Positions 1 through 13,361 are shown, counted from the stretch's first letter. The stretch: DNA of 64,000 nucleotides from Nomia melanderi (GCF_051020985.1 NW_027475142.1:2232001-2296000); one strand, 5' to 3'. The notes: generated by a model from the sequence alone, not told the origin. Numbers and translations are program-made.

Positions 1-109
1 ACGGTAGTTTTCTCGGCCCCTGGTTGTCCGCGGTCGTTCGCGCTGCACAGATTCATGCGCCAGGGCCTCCTGCAGACAATGCAATTTGATTTATTTCGCT
101 ATCTCTAAT
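1..109 (+). repeat. Partial monomer at the left edge
   Basis: This is the 3' part of a monomer, from the ACGGTAG segment to CTAAT. It shares GGTTGTCC and CGTTCGCGCTG with the unit at about 10,140-10,250, so this monomer type occurs near both ends of domain A. Confidence 0.9.
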
Positions 110-1159
110 AGCACCCGAGATATCACCAGATATATATTGGATTTTTCCCTGACCCTGAGTGTCCTGCCCCATGAGACGGCGGGTTTCTCGGCCCCTGGTT
201 GTCCGAGGTCGTTCCCGCTGCACAGATTCATGCGGCAGGGCCGCCTGCAGATAATTCACTTTGATTTATTGCGCTATCTGTAATAGCACCCGAGATATCA
301 CCAGATATATATTGGATTTTTCCCTGACCTTGAGGGTCCGACCCCATGAGACGGTGGTTTTCTCGGCGCCTGGAGGTCCGAGGTCGTTCCCGCTGCACAG
401 ATTCATGCGCCCGGGCCTCCTGCAGACAATGCACTATGATTTATTGCGCTATCTCTAATAGCACCCGAGATATCACCATATATATATTGGATTTTTCCCT
501 GACCATGAGTGTCCGGCCCCATGTGTCGGTGGTTTTCTCGGCCCCTGGTGGTCCGAGGTCGTTCTCGCTGCACACATTCATGCGCTAGGGCCTCCTGCAG
601 ACAATGCACTTTGATTTATTGCGCTATCTCTAATAGCATCCGAGATATCACCAGATATATATTGGATTTTTCCCTGACCCTGAGTGTCCGGCCCCATGAG
701 ACGGTGGTTTTCTCGGCCCCTGGTGGTCCGAGGTCGTTCCCGCTGCACAGATACATGCGCCAGGGCCGCCTGCAGATATTTCACTTTGATTTATTGCGCT
801 ATCTGTAATAGCACCCGAGATATCACCAGATATATATTGGATTTTTCCCTGACGCTGAGGGTCCGACACCATGTGACGGTGGTTTTCTCGGCCCCTGGTG
901 GTCCGAGGTCGTTCCGGCTGCACAGATTCATGCGCCAGGGCCTCCTACAGACAATGCACTTTGATTTATTTCGCTATCTCTAATAGCACCCGAGATATCA
1001 CCAGATATATATTGGATTTTTCCCTGACCCTGAGTGTCCGGCCCCATGAGACGGTAGTTTTCTCGGCCCCTGGTAGTCCGAGGTCGTTCCCGCTGCACAG
1101 ATTCATGCGCCAGGGCCTCATGCAGACAATGCACTTTGATTTATTTCGCTATCTCTAAT
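1..1159 (+). repeat. Domain A, leading incomplete HOR copy
   Basis: These monomers precede the first A marker unit. They include GGCGCCTGGAGG units (about 365) and a TGTGACGG unit (about 873) that recur in order in later A copies. Confidence 0.65.
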
Positions 1160-2559
1160 AGCACCCGAGATATCACCAGATATATATTCGATTTTTCCTT
1201 GACCCTGACAGTCCCGCCCCATGTGTCGGTGGTTTTCTAGGCCTCTCGTGGTCCGAGGTCGTTCTCGCGGCACAGATTCATGCGCTAGGGCCTCCTGCAG
1301 ATAATGCACTTTGATTTATTGCGCTACCTCTAATAGCACCCGAGATATCGCCAGATATATATTGGATTTTTCCCTGACCCTGAGTGTCCGACCCCATCAG
1401 ACGGTGGTTTTCTCGGCCCCTGGTGGTCCGAGTTCGTTCCCGCTGCACAGATTCATGCGCCAGGGCCGCCTGCAGATAATTCACTTTGATTTATTGCGCT
1501 ATCTGTAATAGCACCCGAGATATCACCAGATATATATTGGATTCTTCCCTGACCTTGAGGGTCCGAACCCATGAGACGGTGGTTTTCTCGGCGCCTGGAG
1601 GTCCGAGGTCGTTCCCGCTGCACACATTCATGCGCTAGGGCCTCCTGCAGACAATGCTCTTTGATTTATTGCGCTATCTCTAATAGCACCCGAGATATCA
1701 CCAGATATATATTGGATTTTTCCCTGACCCTGAGTGTCCGGCCCCATGTGTCGGTGGTTTTCTCGGCCCCTGGTGGTCCGAGGTCGTTCTCGCTGCACAC
1801 ATTCATGCGCTAGGGCCTCCTGCAGACAATGCACTTTGATTTATTGCGCTACCTCTAATAGCACCCGAGATATCGCCAGATATATATTGGATTTTTCCCT
1901 GACCCTGAGTGTCCGACCCCATCAGACGGTGGTTTTCTCGGCCCCTGGTGGTCCGAGTTCGTTCCCGCTGCACAGATTCATGCGCCAGGGCCGCCTGCAG
2001 ATATTTCACTTTGATTTATTGCGCTATCTGTAATATCACCCGAGATATCACCAGATATATATTGGATTTTTCCCTGACGGTGAGGGTCCGACACCATGTG
2101 ACGGTGGTTTTCTCGGCCCCTGGTGGTCCGAGGTCGTTCCGGCTGCACAGATTCATGCGCCAGGGCCTCCTACAGACAATGCACTTTGATTTATTGCGCC
2201 ATATATAATAGCACCCGAGATATCACCAGATATATATTGGATTTTTCCCTGACCCTGAGTGTCCGGCCCCACGAGACGGTAGTTTTCTCGGCCCCTGGTG
2301 GTCCGAGGTCGTTCCTGCTGCACAGATTCATGCGCCAGGGCCTCCTGCAAACAATGCACTTTGATTTATTTCGCTATCTCTAATAGCACCCGAGATATCA
2401 CCAGATATATATTGGATTTTTCCCTGACCCTGAGTGTCCGGCCCCATGAGACGGTAGTTTTCTCGGCCCCTGGTAGTCCGAGGTCGTTCCCGCTGCACAG
2501 ATTCATGCGCCAGGGCCTCATGCAGACAATGCACTTTGATTTATTTCGCTATCTCTAAT
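1160..2559 (+). repeat. Domain A HOR copy 1, 8 monomers (1,400 bp)
   Basis: The copy is delimited by a marker monomer carrying TATTCGATTTTTCCTTGACC and then TCTCGCGGCACAG. The marker starts at 1,160 and again at 2,560. Inside are the GGCGCCTGGAGG monomer, a TGTGTCGG monomer, a CATCAGACGG monomer and a TGTGACGG monomer. Confidence 0.8.
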
Positions 2560-3958
2560 AGCACCCGAGATATCTCCAGATATATATTCGATTTTTCCTT
2601 GACCCTGACAGTCCGGCCCCATGTGTCGGTGGTTTTCTAGGCCCCTGGTGGTCCGAGGTCGTTCTCGCGGCACAGATTCATGCGCTAGGGCCTCCTGCAG
2701 ACAATGCACTTTGATTTATTGCGCTACCTCTAATAGCACCCGAGATATCGCCAGATATATATTGGATTTTTCCCTGACCCTGAGTGTCCGGCCCCATGTG
2801 TCGGTGGTTTTCTCGGCCCCTGGTGGTCCGAGGTCGTTCTCGCTGCACACATTCATGCGCTAGGGCCTCCTGCAGACAATGCACTTTGATCTATTGCGCT
2901 ATCTCTAATAGCACCCGATATATCACCAGATATATATTGGATTTTTCCCTGACCTTGAGGGTCCGAACCCATGAGACGGTGGTTTTCTCGGCGCCTGGAA
3001 GTCCGAGGTCGTTCCCGCTGCACAGATTCATGCGCTAGGGCCTCCTGCAGACAATGCACTTTGATTTATTGCGCTATCTCTAATAGCACCCGAGATATCA
3101 CCAGATATATATTGGATTTTTCCCTGGCTCTGACAGTCCGACCCCATGGGACGGTTTTTTCTCGGCCCCTGGTGGACCGAGGTCGTTCCCGCTGCACAGA
3201 TTCATGCGCTAGGGCCTCCTACAGACAATGCACTTTGATTTATTGCGCTATCTCTAATAGCACCCGAGATATCACTAGATGTATATTGGATTTTTCCCTG
3301 GCTCTGACAGTCCGACCCCATGAGACGGTGGTTTTCTCGGCCCCTGGTGGTCCGAGGTCGTTCCCGCTGCACAGATACATGCGCCAGGGCCGCCTGCAGA
3401 TATTTCACTTTGATTTATTGCGCTATCTGTAATAGCACCCGAGATATCACCAGATATATATTGGATTTTTCCCTGACGCTGAGGGTCCGACACCATGTGA
3501 CGGTGGTTTTCTCGGCCCCTGGTGGTCCGAGGTCGTTCCGGCTGCACAGATTCATGCGCCAGGGCCTCCTACAGACAATGCACTTTGATTTATTGCGCCA
3601 TATGTAATAGCACCCGAGATATCACCAGATATATATTGGATTTTTCCCTGACCCTGAGTGTCCGGCCCCATGAGACGGTAGTTTTCTCGGCCCCTGGTGG
3701 TCCGAGGTCGTTCCTGCTGCACAGATTCATGCGCCAGGGCCTCCTGCAGACAATGCACTTTGATTTATTTCGCTATCTCTAATAGCACCCGAGATATCAA
3801 CAGATATATATTGGATTTTTCCCTGACCCTGAGTGACCGGCCCCATGAGACGGTAGTTTTCTCGGCCCCTGGTAGTCCGAGGTCGTTCCCGCTGCACAGA
3901 TTCATGCGCCAGGGCGTCATGCAGACAATGCACTTTGATTTATTTCGCTATCTCTAAT
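2560..3958 (+). repeat. Domain A HOR copy 2, 8 monomers (1,399 bp)
   Basis: The same marker monomer opens this copy at 2,560 and the next at 3,959. It carries a GGCTCTGACAGTCC pair (about 3,127 and 3,299) that copy 1 lacks, so composition varies while the monomer count stays at 8. Confidence 0.8.
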
Positions 3959-5707
3959 AGCACCCGAGATATCACCAGATATATATTCGATTTTTCCTTG
4001 ACCCTGACAGTCCGGCCCCATGTGTCGGTGGTTTTCTAGGCCCCTGGCGGTCCGAGGTCGTTCTCGCGGCACAGATTCATGCGCTAGGGCCTCCTGCAGA
4101 CAATGCACTTTGATTTATTGCGCTACCTCTAATAGCACCCGAGATATCGCCAGATATATATTGGATTTTTCCCTGACCCTGAGTGCCCGACCCCATCAGA
4201 CGGTGGTTTTCTCGGCCCCTGGTGGTCCGAGTTCGTTCCCGCTGCACAGATTCATGCGCCAGGGCCGCCTGCAGATAATTCACTGTGATTTATTGCGCTA
4301 TCTGTAATAGCACCCGAGATATCACCAGATATATATTGGATTCTTCCCTGACCTGGAGGGTCCGAACCCATGAGACGGTGGTTTTCTCGGCGCCTGGAGG
4401 TCCGAGGTCGTTTCCGCTGCACAGATTCATGCGCTAGGGCCTCCTGCAGACAATGCACATTGATTTATTGCGCTATCTGTAATAGCACCCGAGATATCAC
4501 CAGATATATATTGGATTTTTCTCTGACCTTGAGGGTCCGACCCCATGAGACGCTTGTTTTCTCGGCGCCTGGAGGTCCGTGGTCGTTCCCGCTGCACAGA
4601 TTCATGCGCTAGGGCCTCCTGCAGACAATGCACTTTGATTTGTTGCGCTATCTCTAATAGCACCCGAGATATCACCAGACATATATTGGATTTTTCCCTG
4701 ACCCTGAGTGTCCGGCCCCATGTGTCGGTGGTTTTCTCGGCCCCTGGTGGTCCGAGGTCGTTCCCGCTGCACAGATTCATGCGCTAGGGCCTCCTGCAGA
4801 CAATGCACTTTGATTTATTGCGCTATCTCTAATAGCACCCGAGATATCACCAGATATATATTGGATTTTTCCCTGGCTCTGACAGTCCGACCCCATGAGA
4901 CGGTTTTTTCTCGGCCCCTGGTGGACCGTGGTCGTTCCCGCTGCACAGATTCATGCGCTAGGGCCTCCTACAGACAATGCACTTTGATTTATTGCGCAAT
5001 CTCTAATAGCACCCGAGATATCACTAGATGTATATTGGATTTTTCCCTGGCTCTGACAGTCCGACCCCATGAGACGGTGGTTTTCTCGGCCCCTGGTGGT
5101 CCGAGGTCGTTTCCGCTGCACAGATTCATGCGCCGGGGCCGCCTGCAGATAATTCACTTTGAGTTATTGCGCTATCTGTAATAGCACCCGAGATATCACC
5201 AGATATATATTGGATCTTTCCCTGACCTTGAGGGTCCGAACCCATGAGACGGTGGTTTTCTCGGCGCTTGGAGGTCCGAGGTCGTTCCCGCTGCACAGAT
5301 TCATGCGCTAGGGCCTCCTGCAGACAAGGCACTTTGATTTATTGCGCTATCTCTAATAGCACCCGAGATATCACCAGATATATATTGGATTTTTCCCTGA
5401 CCCTGAGTGTCCGGCCCCATGAGACGGTAGTTTTCTCGGCCCCTGGTAGTCCGAGGTCGTTCCCGCTGCACAGATTCATGCGCCAGGGCCTCCTGCAGAC
5501 AATGCACTTTGATTTATTTCGCTATCTCTAATAGCACCCGAGATATCACCAGATATATATTCGATTTTTCCTTGACCCTGACAGTCCGGCCCCATGAGAC
5601 GGTAGTTTTCTCGGCCCCTGGTAGTCCGAGGTCGTTCCCGCTGCACAGATTCATGCGCCAGGGCGTCATGCAGACAATGCACTTTGATTTATTTCGCTAT
5701 CTCTAAT
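3959..5707 (+). repeat. Domain A HOR copy 3, expanded to 10 monomers (1,749 bp)
   Basis: The marker starts at 3,959 and the next full marker at 5,708, two monomers longer than the 8-mer copies. A partial duplicate of the marker at 5,533 (TATTCGATTTTTCCTTGACC without the GCGGCACAG part) sits directly before the boundary. This suggests local unequal exchange. Confidence 0.8.
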
Positions 5708-7280
5708 AGCACCCGAGATATCACCAGATATATATTCGATTTTTCCTTGACCCTGACAGTCCGGCCCCATGTGTCGGTGGTTTTCTAGGCCCCTGGCGGT
5801 CCGAGGTCGTTCTCGCGGCACAGATTCATGCGCTAGGGCCTCCTGCAGACAATGCACTTTGATTTATTGCGCTACCTCTAATAGCACCCGAGATATCGCC
5901 AGATATATATTGGATTTTTCCCTGACCCTGAGTGTCCGACCCCATCAGACGGTGGTTTTCTCGGCCCCTGGTGGTCCGAGTTCGTTCCCGCTGCACAGAT
6001 TCATGCGCCAGGGCCGCCTGCAGATAATTCACTTTGATTTATTGCGCTATCTGTAATAGCACCCGAGATATCACCAGATATATATTGGATTCTTCCCTGA
6101 CCTTGAGGGTCCGAACCCATGAGACGGTGGTTTTCTCGGCGCCTGGAGGTCCGAGGTCGTTTCCGCTGCACAGATTCATGCGCTAGGGCCTCCTGCAGAC
6201 AATGCACATTGATTTATTGCGCTATCTGTAATAGCACCCGAGATATCACCAGATATATATTGGATTTTTCTCTGACCTTGAGGGTCCGACCCCATGAGAC
6301 GCTTGTTTTCTCGGCGCCTGGAGGTCCGAGGTCGTTCCCGCTGCACAGATTCATGCGCTAGGGCCTCCTGCAGACAATGCACTTTGATTTGTTGCGCTAT
6401 CTCTAATAGCACCCGAGATATCACCAGACATATATTGGATTTTTCCCTGACCCTGAGTGTCCGGCCCCTGTGTCGGTGGTTTTCTCGGCCCCTGGTGGTC
6501 CGAGGTCGTTCCCGCTGCACAGATTCATGCGCTAGGGCCTCCTGCAGACAATGCACTTTGATTTATTGCGCTATCTCTAATAGCACCCGAGATATCACCA
6601 GATATATATTGGATTTTTCCCTGGCTCTGACAGTCCGACCCCATGAGACGGTTTTTTCTCGGCCCCTGGTGGACCGTGGTCGTTCCCGCTGCACAGATTC
6701 ATGCGCTAGGGCCTCCTACAGACAATGCACTCTGATTTATTGCGCTATCTCTAATAGCACCCGAGATATCACTAGATGTATATTGGATTTTTCCCTGGCT
6801 CTGACAGTCCGACCCCATGAGACGGTGGTTTTCTCGGCCCCTGGTGGTCCGAGGTCGTTTCCGCTGCACAGATTCATGCGCCGGGGCCGCCTGCAGATAA
6901 TTCACTTTGAGTTATTGCGCTATCTGTAATAGCACCCGAGATATCACCAGATATATATTGGATCTTTCCCTCACCTTGAGGGTCCGAACCCATGAGACGG
7001 TGGTTTTCTCGGCGCTTGGAGGTCCGAGGTCGTTCCCGCTGCACAGATTCATGCGCTAGGGCCTCCTGCAGACAAGGCACTTTGATTTATTGCGCTATCT
7101 CTAATAGCACCCGAGATATCACCAGATATATATTGGATTTTTCCCTGACCCTGAGTGTCCGGACCCATGAGACGGTAGTTTTCTCGGCCCCTGGTAGTCC
7201 GAGGTCGTTCCCGCTGCACAGATTCATGCGCCAGGGCCTCCTGCAGACAATGCACTTCGATTTATTTCGCTATCTCTAAT
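5708..7280 (+). repeat. Domain A HOR copy 4, 9 monomers (1,573 bp)
   Basis: The marker occurs at 5,708 and next at 7,281. The first half matches copy 3 in order, at an offset of 1,749 bp. A 1-bp deletion in GGCCCC(A)TGTGTCGG near 6,466 shifts the reading phase and produces the longest incidental open frame of the window (6,294-6,929). That frame is not a gene. Confidence 0.8.
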
Positions 7281-8680
7281 AGCACCCGAGATATCACCAG
7301 ATATATATTCGATTTTTCCTTGACTCTGACAGTCCGGCCCCATGTGTCGGTGGTTTTCTCGGCCCCTCGTGGTCCGAGGTCGTTCTCGCGGCACAGATTC
7401 ATGCGCTAGGGCCTCCTGCAGACATTGCACTTTGATTTATTGCGCTACCTCTAATAGCACCCGAGATATCGCCAGATATATATTGGATTTTTCCCTGACC
7501 CTGAGTGTCCGACCCCATCAGACGGTGGTTTTCTCGGCCCCTGGTGGTCCGAGTTCGTTCCCGCTGCACAGATTCATGCGCCAGGGCCGCCTGCAGATAA
7601 TTCACTTTGATTTATTGCGCTATCTGTAATAGCACCCGAGATATCACCAGATATATATTGGATTCTTCCCTGACCTTGAGGGTCCGAACCCATGAGACGG
7701 TGGTTTTCTCGGCGCCTGGAGGTCCGAGGTCGTTTCCGCTGCACAGATTCATGCGCTAGGGCCTCCTGCAGACAATGCACTTTGATTTATTGCGCTATCT
7801 GTAATAGCACCCGAGATATCACCAGATATATATTGGATTTTTCTCTGACCTTGAGGGTCCGGCCCCATGTGTCGGTGGTTTTCTCGGCCCCTGGTGGTCC
7901 GAGGTCGTTCTCGCTGCACACATTCATGCGCTAGGGCCTCCTGCAGACAATGCACTTTGATTTATTGCGCTATCTCTAATAGCACCCGAGATATCACCAG
8001 ATATATATTGGATTTTTCCCTGACCTTGAGGGTCCGAACCCATGAGACGGTGGTTTTCTCGGCGCCTGGAGGTCCGAGGTCGTTCCCGCTGCACAGATTC
8101 ATGCGCTAGGGCCTCCTGCAGACAATGCACTTTGATTTATTGCGCTATCTCTAATAGCACCCGAGATATCACCAGATATATATTGGATTTTTCCCTGGCT
8201 CTGACAGTCCGACCCCATGAGACGGTGGTTTTCTCGGCCCCTGGTGGTCCGAGGTCGTTTCCGCTGCACAGATTCATGCGCTAGGGCCTCCTACAGACAA
8301 TGCACTTTGATTTATTGCGCTATCTCTAATAGCACCCGAGATATCACTAGATGTATATTGGATCTTTCCCTGACCTTGAGGGTCCGAACCCATGAGACGG
8401 TGGTTTTCTCGGCGCTTGGAGGTCCGAGGTCGTTCCCGCTGCACAGATTCATGCGCTAGGGCCTCCTGCAGACAACGCACTTTGATTTATTGCGCTATCT
8501 CTAATAGCACCCGAGATATCACCAGATATATATTGGATTTTTCCCTGACCCTGAGTGTCCGGCCCCATGAGACGGTAGTTTTCTCGGCCCCTGGTAGTCC
8601 GAGGTAGTTCCCGCTGCACAGATTCATGCGCCAGGGCCTCCTGCAGACAATGCGCTTTGATTTATTTCGCTATCTCTAAT
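7281..8680 (+). repeat. Domain A HOR copy 5, 8 monomers (1,400 bp)
   Basis: Markers at 7,281 and 8,681 delimit the copy. It repeats the order marker, CATCAGACGG, GGCGCCTGGAGG, TGTGTCGG, GGCGCCTGGAGG and GGCTCTGACAG units. Confidence 0.8.
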
Positions 8681-10559
8681 AGCACCCGAGATATCACCAG
8701 ATATATATTCGATTTTTCCTTGACCCTGACAGTCCGGCCCCATGTGTCGGTGGTTTTCTCTGCCCCTGGTGGTCCGAGGTCGTTCTCGCGGCACAGATTC
8801 ATGCGCTAGGGCCTCCTGCAGACATTGCACTTTGATTTATTGCGCTACCTCTAATAGCACCAGAGATATCGCCAGATATATATTGGATTTTTCCCTGACC
8901 CTGAGTGTCCGACCCCATCAGACGGTGGTTTTCTCGGCCCCTGGTGGTCCGAGTTCGTTCCCGCTGCACAGATTCATGCGCCAGGGCCGCCTGCAGATAA
9001 TTCACTTTGGTTTAGTGCGCTATCTCTAATAGCACCCGAGATATCACCAGATATATATTGTATTTTTCCCTGACCCTGACAGTCCGGCCCCATTAGACGG
9101 TAGTTTTCTCGGCCCCTGGTTGTCCGAGGTCGTTCCCGCTGCACAGATTCATGCGCCAGGGCCTCCTGCAGACAATGCACTTTGATTTATTTCGCTATCT
9201 CTAATAGCACCCGAGATATCACCAGATATATATTGGATTTTTCCCTGACCCTGAGGGTCCGACACCATGTGACGGTGGTTTTTCGGCACCTGGTGGTCCG
9301 AGGTCGTTCCCGCTGCACAGATTCATGCGCCAGGACCTCCTAGAGACAGTGCACTTTGATTTATTGCGCCATATGTAATAGCACCCGAGATATCACCCGA
9401 TATATATTGGATTTTTCCCTGACCCTGACAGCTCGACCCCATGAGACGGTGGTTTTCTCGGCCCCTGGTGGTCCGAGGTCGTTCCCGCTGCACAGATTCA
9501 TGCGCCAGGGCCTCCTGCAGACAATGCACTTTGATTTATTGGGCTATCTCTAATAGCACCCGAGATATCACCAGATATAAATTGGATTTTTCCCTGACCC
9601 TGACAGTCCGGCCCCATAAGACGGTGGTTTTCTCGGCCCCTGGTGGTCCGAGGTCGTTCTCGCTGCACAGATGCATGCGCCAGGGCCTCGTACAGACAAT
9701 GCACTTTGTTTTACTGCGCTATCTCTAATAGCACCCGAGATATCACTAGATGTATATTGGATTTTTCCCTGGCTCTGACAGTCCGACCCCATGAGACGGT
9801 GGTTTTCTCGGCCCCTGGTGGTCCGAGGTCGTTTCCGCTGCACAGATACATGCCCCAGGGCCGCCTGCAGATATTTCACTTTGATTTATTGCGCTATCTG
9901 TAATAGCACCCGAGATATCACCAGATATATATCGGATTCTTCCCTGACCTTGAGGGTCCGAACCCATGAGACGGTGGTTTTCTCGGCGCTTGGAGGTCCG
10001 AGGTCGTTCCCGCTGCACAGATTCATGCGCTAGGGCCTCCTGCAGACAATGCACTTTGATTTATTGCGCTATCTCTAATAGCACCCGAGATATCACCAGA
10101 TATATATTGGATTTTTCCCTGACCCTGACAGCCCGGCCCCATGAGACGGTAGTTTTCTCGGCCCCTGGTTGTCCGAGGTCGTTCGCGCTGCACAGATTCA
10201 TGCGCCAGGGCCTCCTGCAGACAATGCACTTTGATTTATTGCGCTATCTGTAATAGCAACCGAGATATCACCAGATATATATTGTATTCTTCCCTGACCT
10301 TGAGGGTCCGAACCCATGAGACGGTGGTTTTCTCGGCCCCTGGTGGTCCGAGGTCGTTCCCGCTGCACAGATTCATGCGCTAGGGCCTCCTGCAGACAAT
10401 GCACTTTGATTTATTGCGCTATCTGTAATAGCACCCGAGATATCACCAGATATATATTGGATTTTTCCCTGACCTTGAGGGTCCGAACCCATGAGACGGT
10501 GGTTTTCTCAGCGCCTGGAGGTCCGAGGTCGTTCCCGCTGCACAGATTCATGCGCTAGG
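8681..10559 (+). repeat. Domain A tail with decaying HOR order
   Basis: The last marker monomer begins at 8,681, but no marker occurs at the expected 10,081. Units here mix A types (GGCGCTTGGAGG at about 9,990) with ACAGCTCGACCCC and CATTAGACGG variants. A 1-bp loss in GGTTTTTCGGCACC occurs at about 9,277. I read it as the eroded or recombined edge of domain A. Confidence 0.65.
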
Positions 10560-13361
10560 GCCTCCTGCAGACAATGCACTTTGATTTATTGCGCTATCTG
10601 TAATAGCACCCGAGATATCACCAGATATATATTGGATTTTTCCCTGACCTTGAGGGTCCGAACCCATGAGACGGTGGTTTTCTCAGCGCCTGGAGGTCCG
10701 AGGTTGTTCCCGCTGCACAGATCCATGCGCTAGGGCCTCCTGCAGACAACGCACTTTGATTTATTGCGCTATCTCCAATAGCACCCGAGATATCACCAGA
10801 TATATTTTGGATTTTTCCCTGACCCTGAGGTTCCGACCGCATGAGACGGCGGTTTCCTCGGCCCCTGGTGGTCTGAGGTCGTTCCCGCTGCACAGATTCA
10901 TGCGCTAGGGCCTCCTGCAGACAATGCACTTTGATTTATTTCGCTATCTCTAATAGCACCCGAGATATCACCAGATATATATTATTGGATTTTTCCCTGA
11001 CCCTGAGGGTCCGACACCATGTGACGGTGGTTTTCTCGGCCCCTGGTGGTCCGAGGTCGTTCCCGCTGCACAGATTCATTCGCCAGTGCATCCTACAGAC
11101 AATGCACTTTGATTTATTGCGCTATCTCTAATAGCACCAGAGATATCACCAGATATATATTGGATTTTTCCCTGACCCTGACAGTCCGACCCCATGAGAC
11201 GGTGGTTTTCTCGGCCCCTGGTGGTCCGAGGTCGTTCCCGCTGCAGAGATTCATGCGCCAGGGCCTCCTGCAGATAATACACTTTGGTTTATTGCGCTAT
11301 CTCTCATAGCAGCCGAGATATCACCAGATATATATTGAATTTTTCCTTGACCCTGACAGTCCGACCCCATGACACGGTAGTTTCTTCGGCCCCTGGTGGT
11401 CTGAGGTCGTTCCCGCTGCACAGATTCATGCGCCAGGGCCTCCTGCAGACAATGCACTTTGATTTATTGCGCTATCTCTAATAGCACCCGAGATATCACC
11501 AGATATATATTGAATTTTTCCATGACCCTGACAGTCCGACCCCATGAGACGGTGGTTTTCTCGGCCCCTGGTGGTCCGATGTCGTTCCCACTGCACAGAT
11601 TCATGCGCTAGGGCCTCCGGCAGATAATTCACTTCGGTTTAGTGCGCTATCTCTAATAGCAGCCGAGATATCACCAGATATATATTGGTTTTTCCCTGAC
11701 CCTGACAGTCCGACCCCATGAGACGGTGGTTTTCTCGGCCCCTGGTGGTCCGAGGTCGTTCCCGCTGCACAGATTCATGCGCCAGGGCCTCCTCCAGACA
11801 ATGCACTTTGATTTATTGCGCTATCTGTAATAGCACCCGAGATATCACCAGATATATGCTGGATTTTTCCCTGTCCCTGAGTGTCCGGCCCCATGAGACG
11901 GTAGTTTTCTCGGCCCCTGGTGGTCCGAGGTCGTTCCTGCTGCACAGATTCATGCGCTAGGGCCTCCTGCAGACAATGCACTTTGATTTATTGCGCTATC
12001 TGTAATAGCACCCGAGATATCACCAGATATATATTGGATTTTTCCTTGACCCTGAGTGTCCGGCCCCATGAGACGGTAGTTTTCTCGGCCCCTGGTGGTC
12101 CGAGGTCGTTCCCGCTGCAAAGATTCATGCGCTAGGGCCCCCTGCAGACAATGCACTTTGGTTTATTGCGCTATCTCTAATAGCACCCTAGATATCACCA
12201 GATGTATGCTGGATTTTTACATGACCTTGGTTGACGGATTCCGGATATCTGTAATTTTCTCGGCCCCTGGTGGTCCGAGATCGTTCCCGCCGCACCGATT
12301 CATGCGCCAGGGCCTCCTGCAGATAATTCACTTTGGTTTATTGCGCTATCTCTAATAGCACCAGAGATATCACCAGATATATATTGGATTTTTCCCTTAC
12401 CTTGACAGTCCGACCCCATGAGACGGTGTTTTTCTCGGCCCCTGGTAGTCCGAGGTCCTTCCCGCTGCACAGATTCATGCGCCAGGGCCTCCTGCAGACA
12501 ATTCACTTTGATTTATTGCGCTATCTCTAATAGCACCCGAGATATCACCCGATATATATTGGATTTTTCCCTGACCCTGACAGCTCGACCCCATGAGACG
12601 GTGGTTTTCTCGGCCCCTGGTGGTCCGAGATCGTTCCCGCTGCACAGATTCATGCGCCAGGGCCTCCTCTAGATAATTCACTTTGGTTTATTGTGCTATC
12701 TCTAATAGCACCCGAGATATCACCAGATATGTATTGGATTTTTTCCTGACCCTGAGTGTCCGACCCCATGAGACGGTGGTTTTCTCGGCCCGTGGTGGTC
12801 CGAGGTCGTTCCCGCTGCAAAGATTCATGCGCTAGGGCCCCCTGCAGACAAGGCACTTTGGTTTATAGCGCTATCTCTAATAGCACCCTAGATATCACCA
12901 GATGTATGCTGGATTTTTACATGACCTTGGTTGACGGATTCCGAATATCTGTAATTTTCTCGGCCCCTGGTGGTCCGAGGTCGTTCCTGCTGCACAGATT
13001 CATTCGCCAGGGCCTCCTGCAGATAATTCACTTTGGTTTATTGCGATATCTCTGATAGCACCAGAGATATCACCAGATATATATTGGATTTTTCCCTGAC
13101 CCTGACAGTCCGACCCCATGAGACGGTGGTTTTCTCGGCCCCTGGTGGTCCGAGGTCGTTCCCGCTGCACAGGTTCATGCGCCAGGGACTGCTGCAGACA
13201 ATGCACTTTGATTTATGGCGCTATCTGTGATCGCACCCGAGATATCACCAGAATTATATTGGATATTTCCCTGACCCTGACAGTCCGGCCCCATGTGTCG
13301 GTGGTTTTCTCGGCCCCTGGTGTTCCGACGCCGTTCCCGCTGCACAGATTCATGCGCCAGG
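10560..13361 (+). repeat. Domain B HOR copy 1, 16 monomers (2,802 bp)
   Basis: The sequence from about 10,560 recurs from about 13,362 at an offset of 2,802 bp. Shared markers are TTTCTCAGCGCCTGGAGG, a 3-bp insertion giving ATATATATTATTGG (10,977 and 13,779), TCATTCGCCAGTGCATCC, and two cassette-variant monomers (about 12,225 and 12,925). After about 11,430 the offset drops to 2,627 bp because copy 2 lacks one monomer. Confidence 0.85.
12182..12356 (+). repeat. First cassette-variant monomer
   Basis: This 175-bp unit is ordinary at both ends, but positions about 48-75 differ from the common form at roughly 18 of 28 sites with no length change (ACCTTGGTTGACGG ... CCGGATATCTGTAA). Later copies read GGGTGACGG and CCGAATATC. 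Cassette units occur near 12.23, 12.93, 14.85, 15.55, 17.12, 18.00, 19.75, 20.62, 21.32, 22.20, 25.00, 26.23, 27.46, 28.51, 28.68, 29.56, 30.26, 32.71, 34.11, 34.46, 35.16, 37.61, 38.31, 40.41, 41.11, 44.26, 44.43, 46.18, 49.86, 54.88, 57.68, 58.21 and 63.29 kb. Many are linked to GCTGG upstream and to TCATTCGCCAGTGCC downstream. Confidence 0.85.

Noticed and set aside
4708..5181. Other long open frames (about 130-157 codons), also at 2,971, 18,720, 45,355, 47,104 and 50,039
   Set aside because: Each follows a small indel that bypasses one stop. No start context, conservation of frame between copies, or protein family is visible.
6294..6929. Longest open frame (211 codons)
   Set aside because: It spans four monomers and exists only because 1-2-bp indels keep it away from the usual stops. 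The translation is the same degenerate repeat, with no domain.
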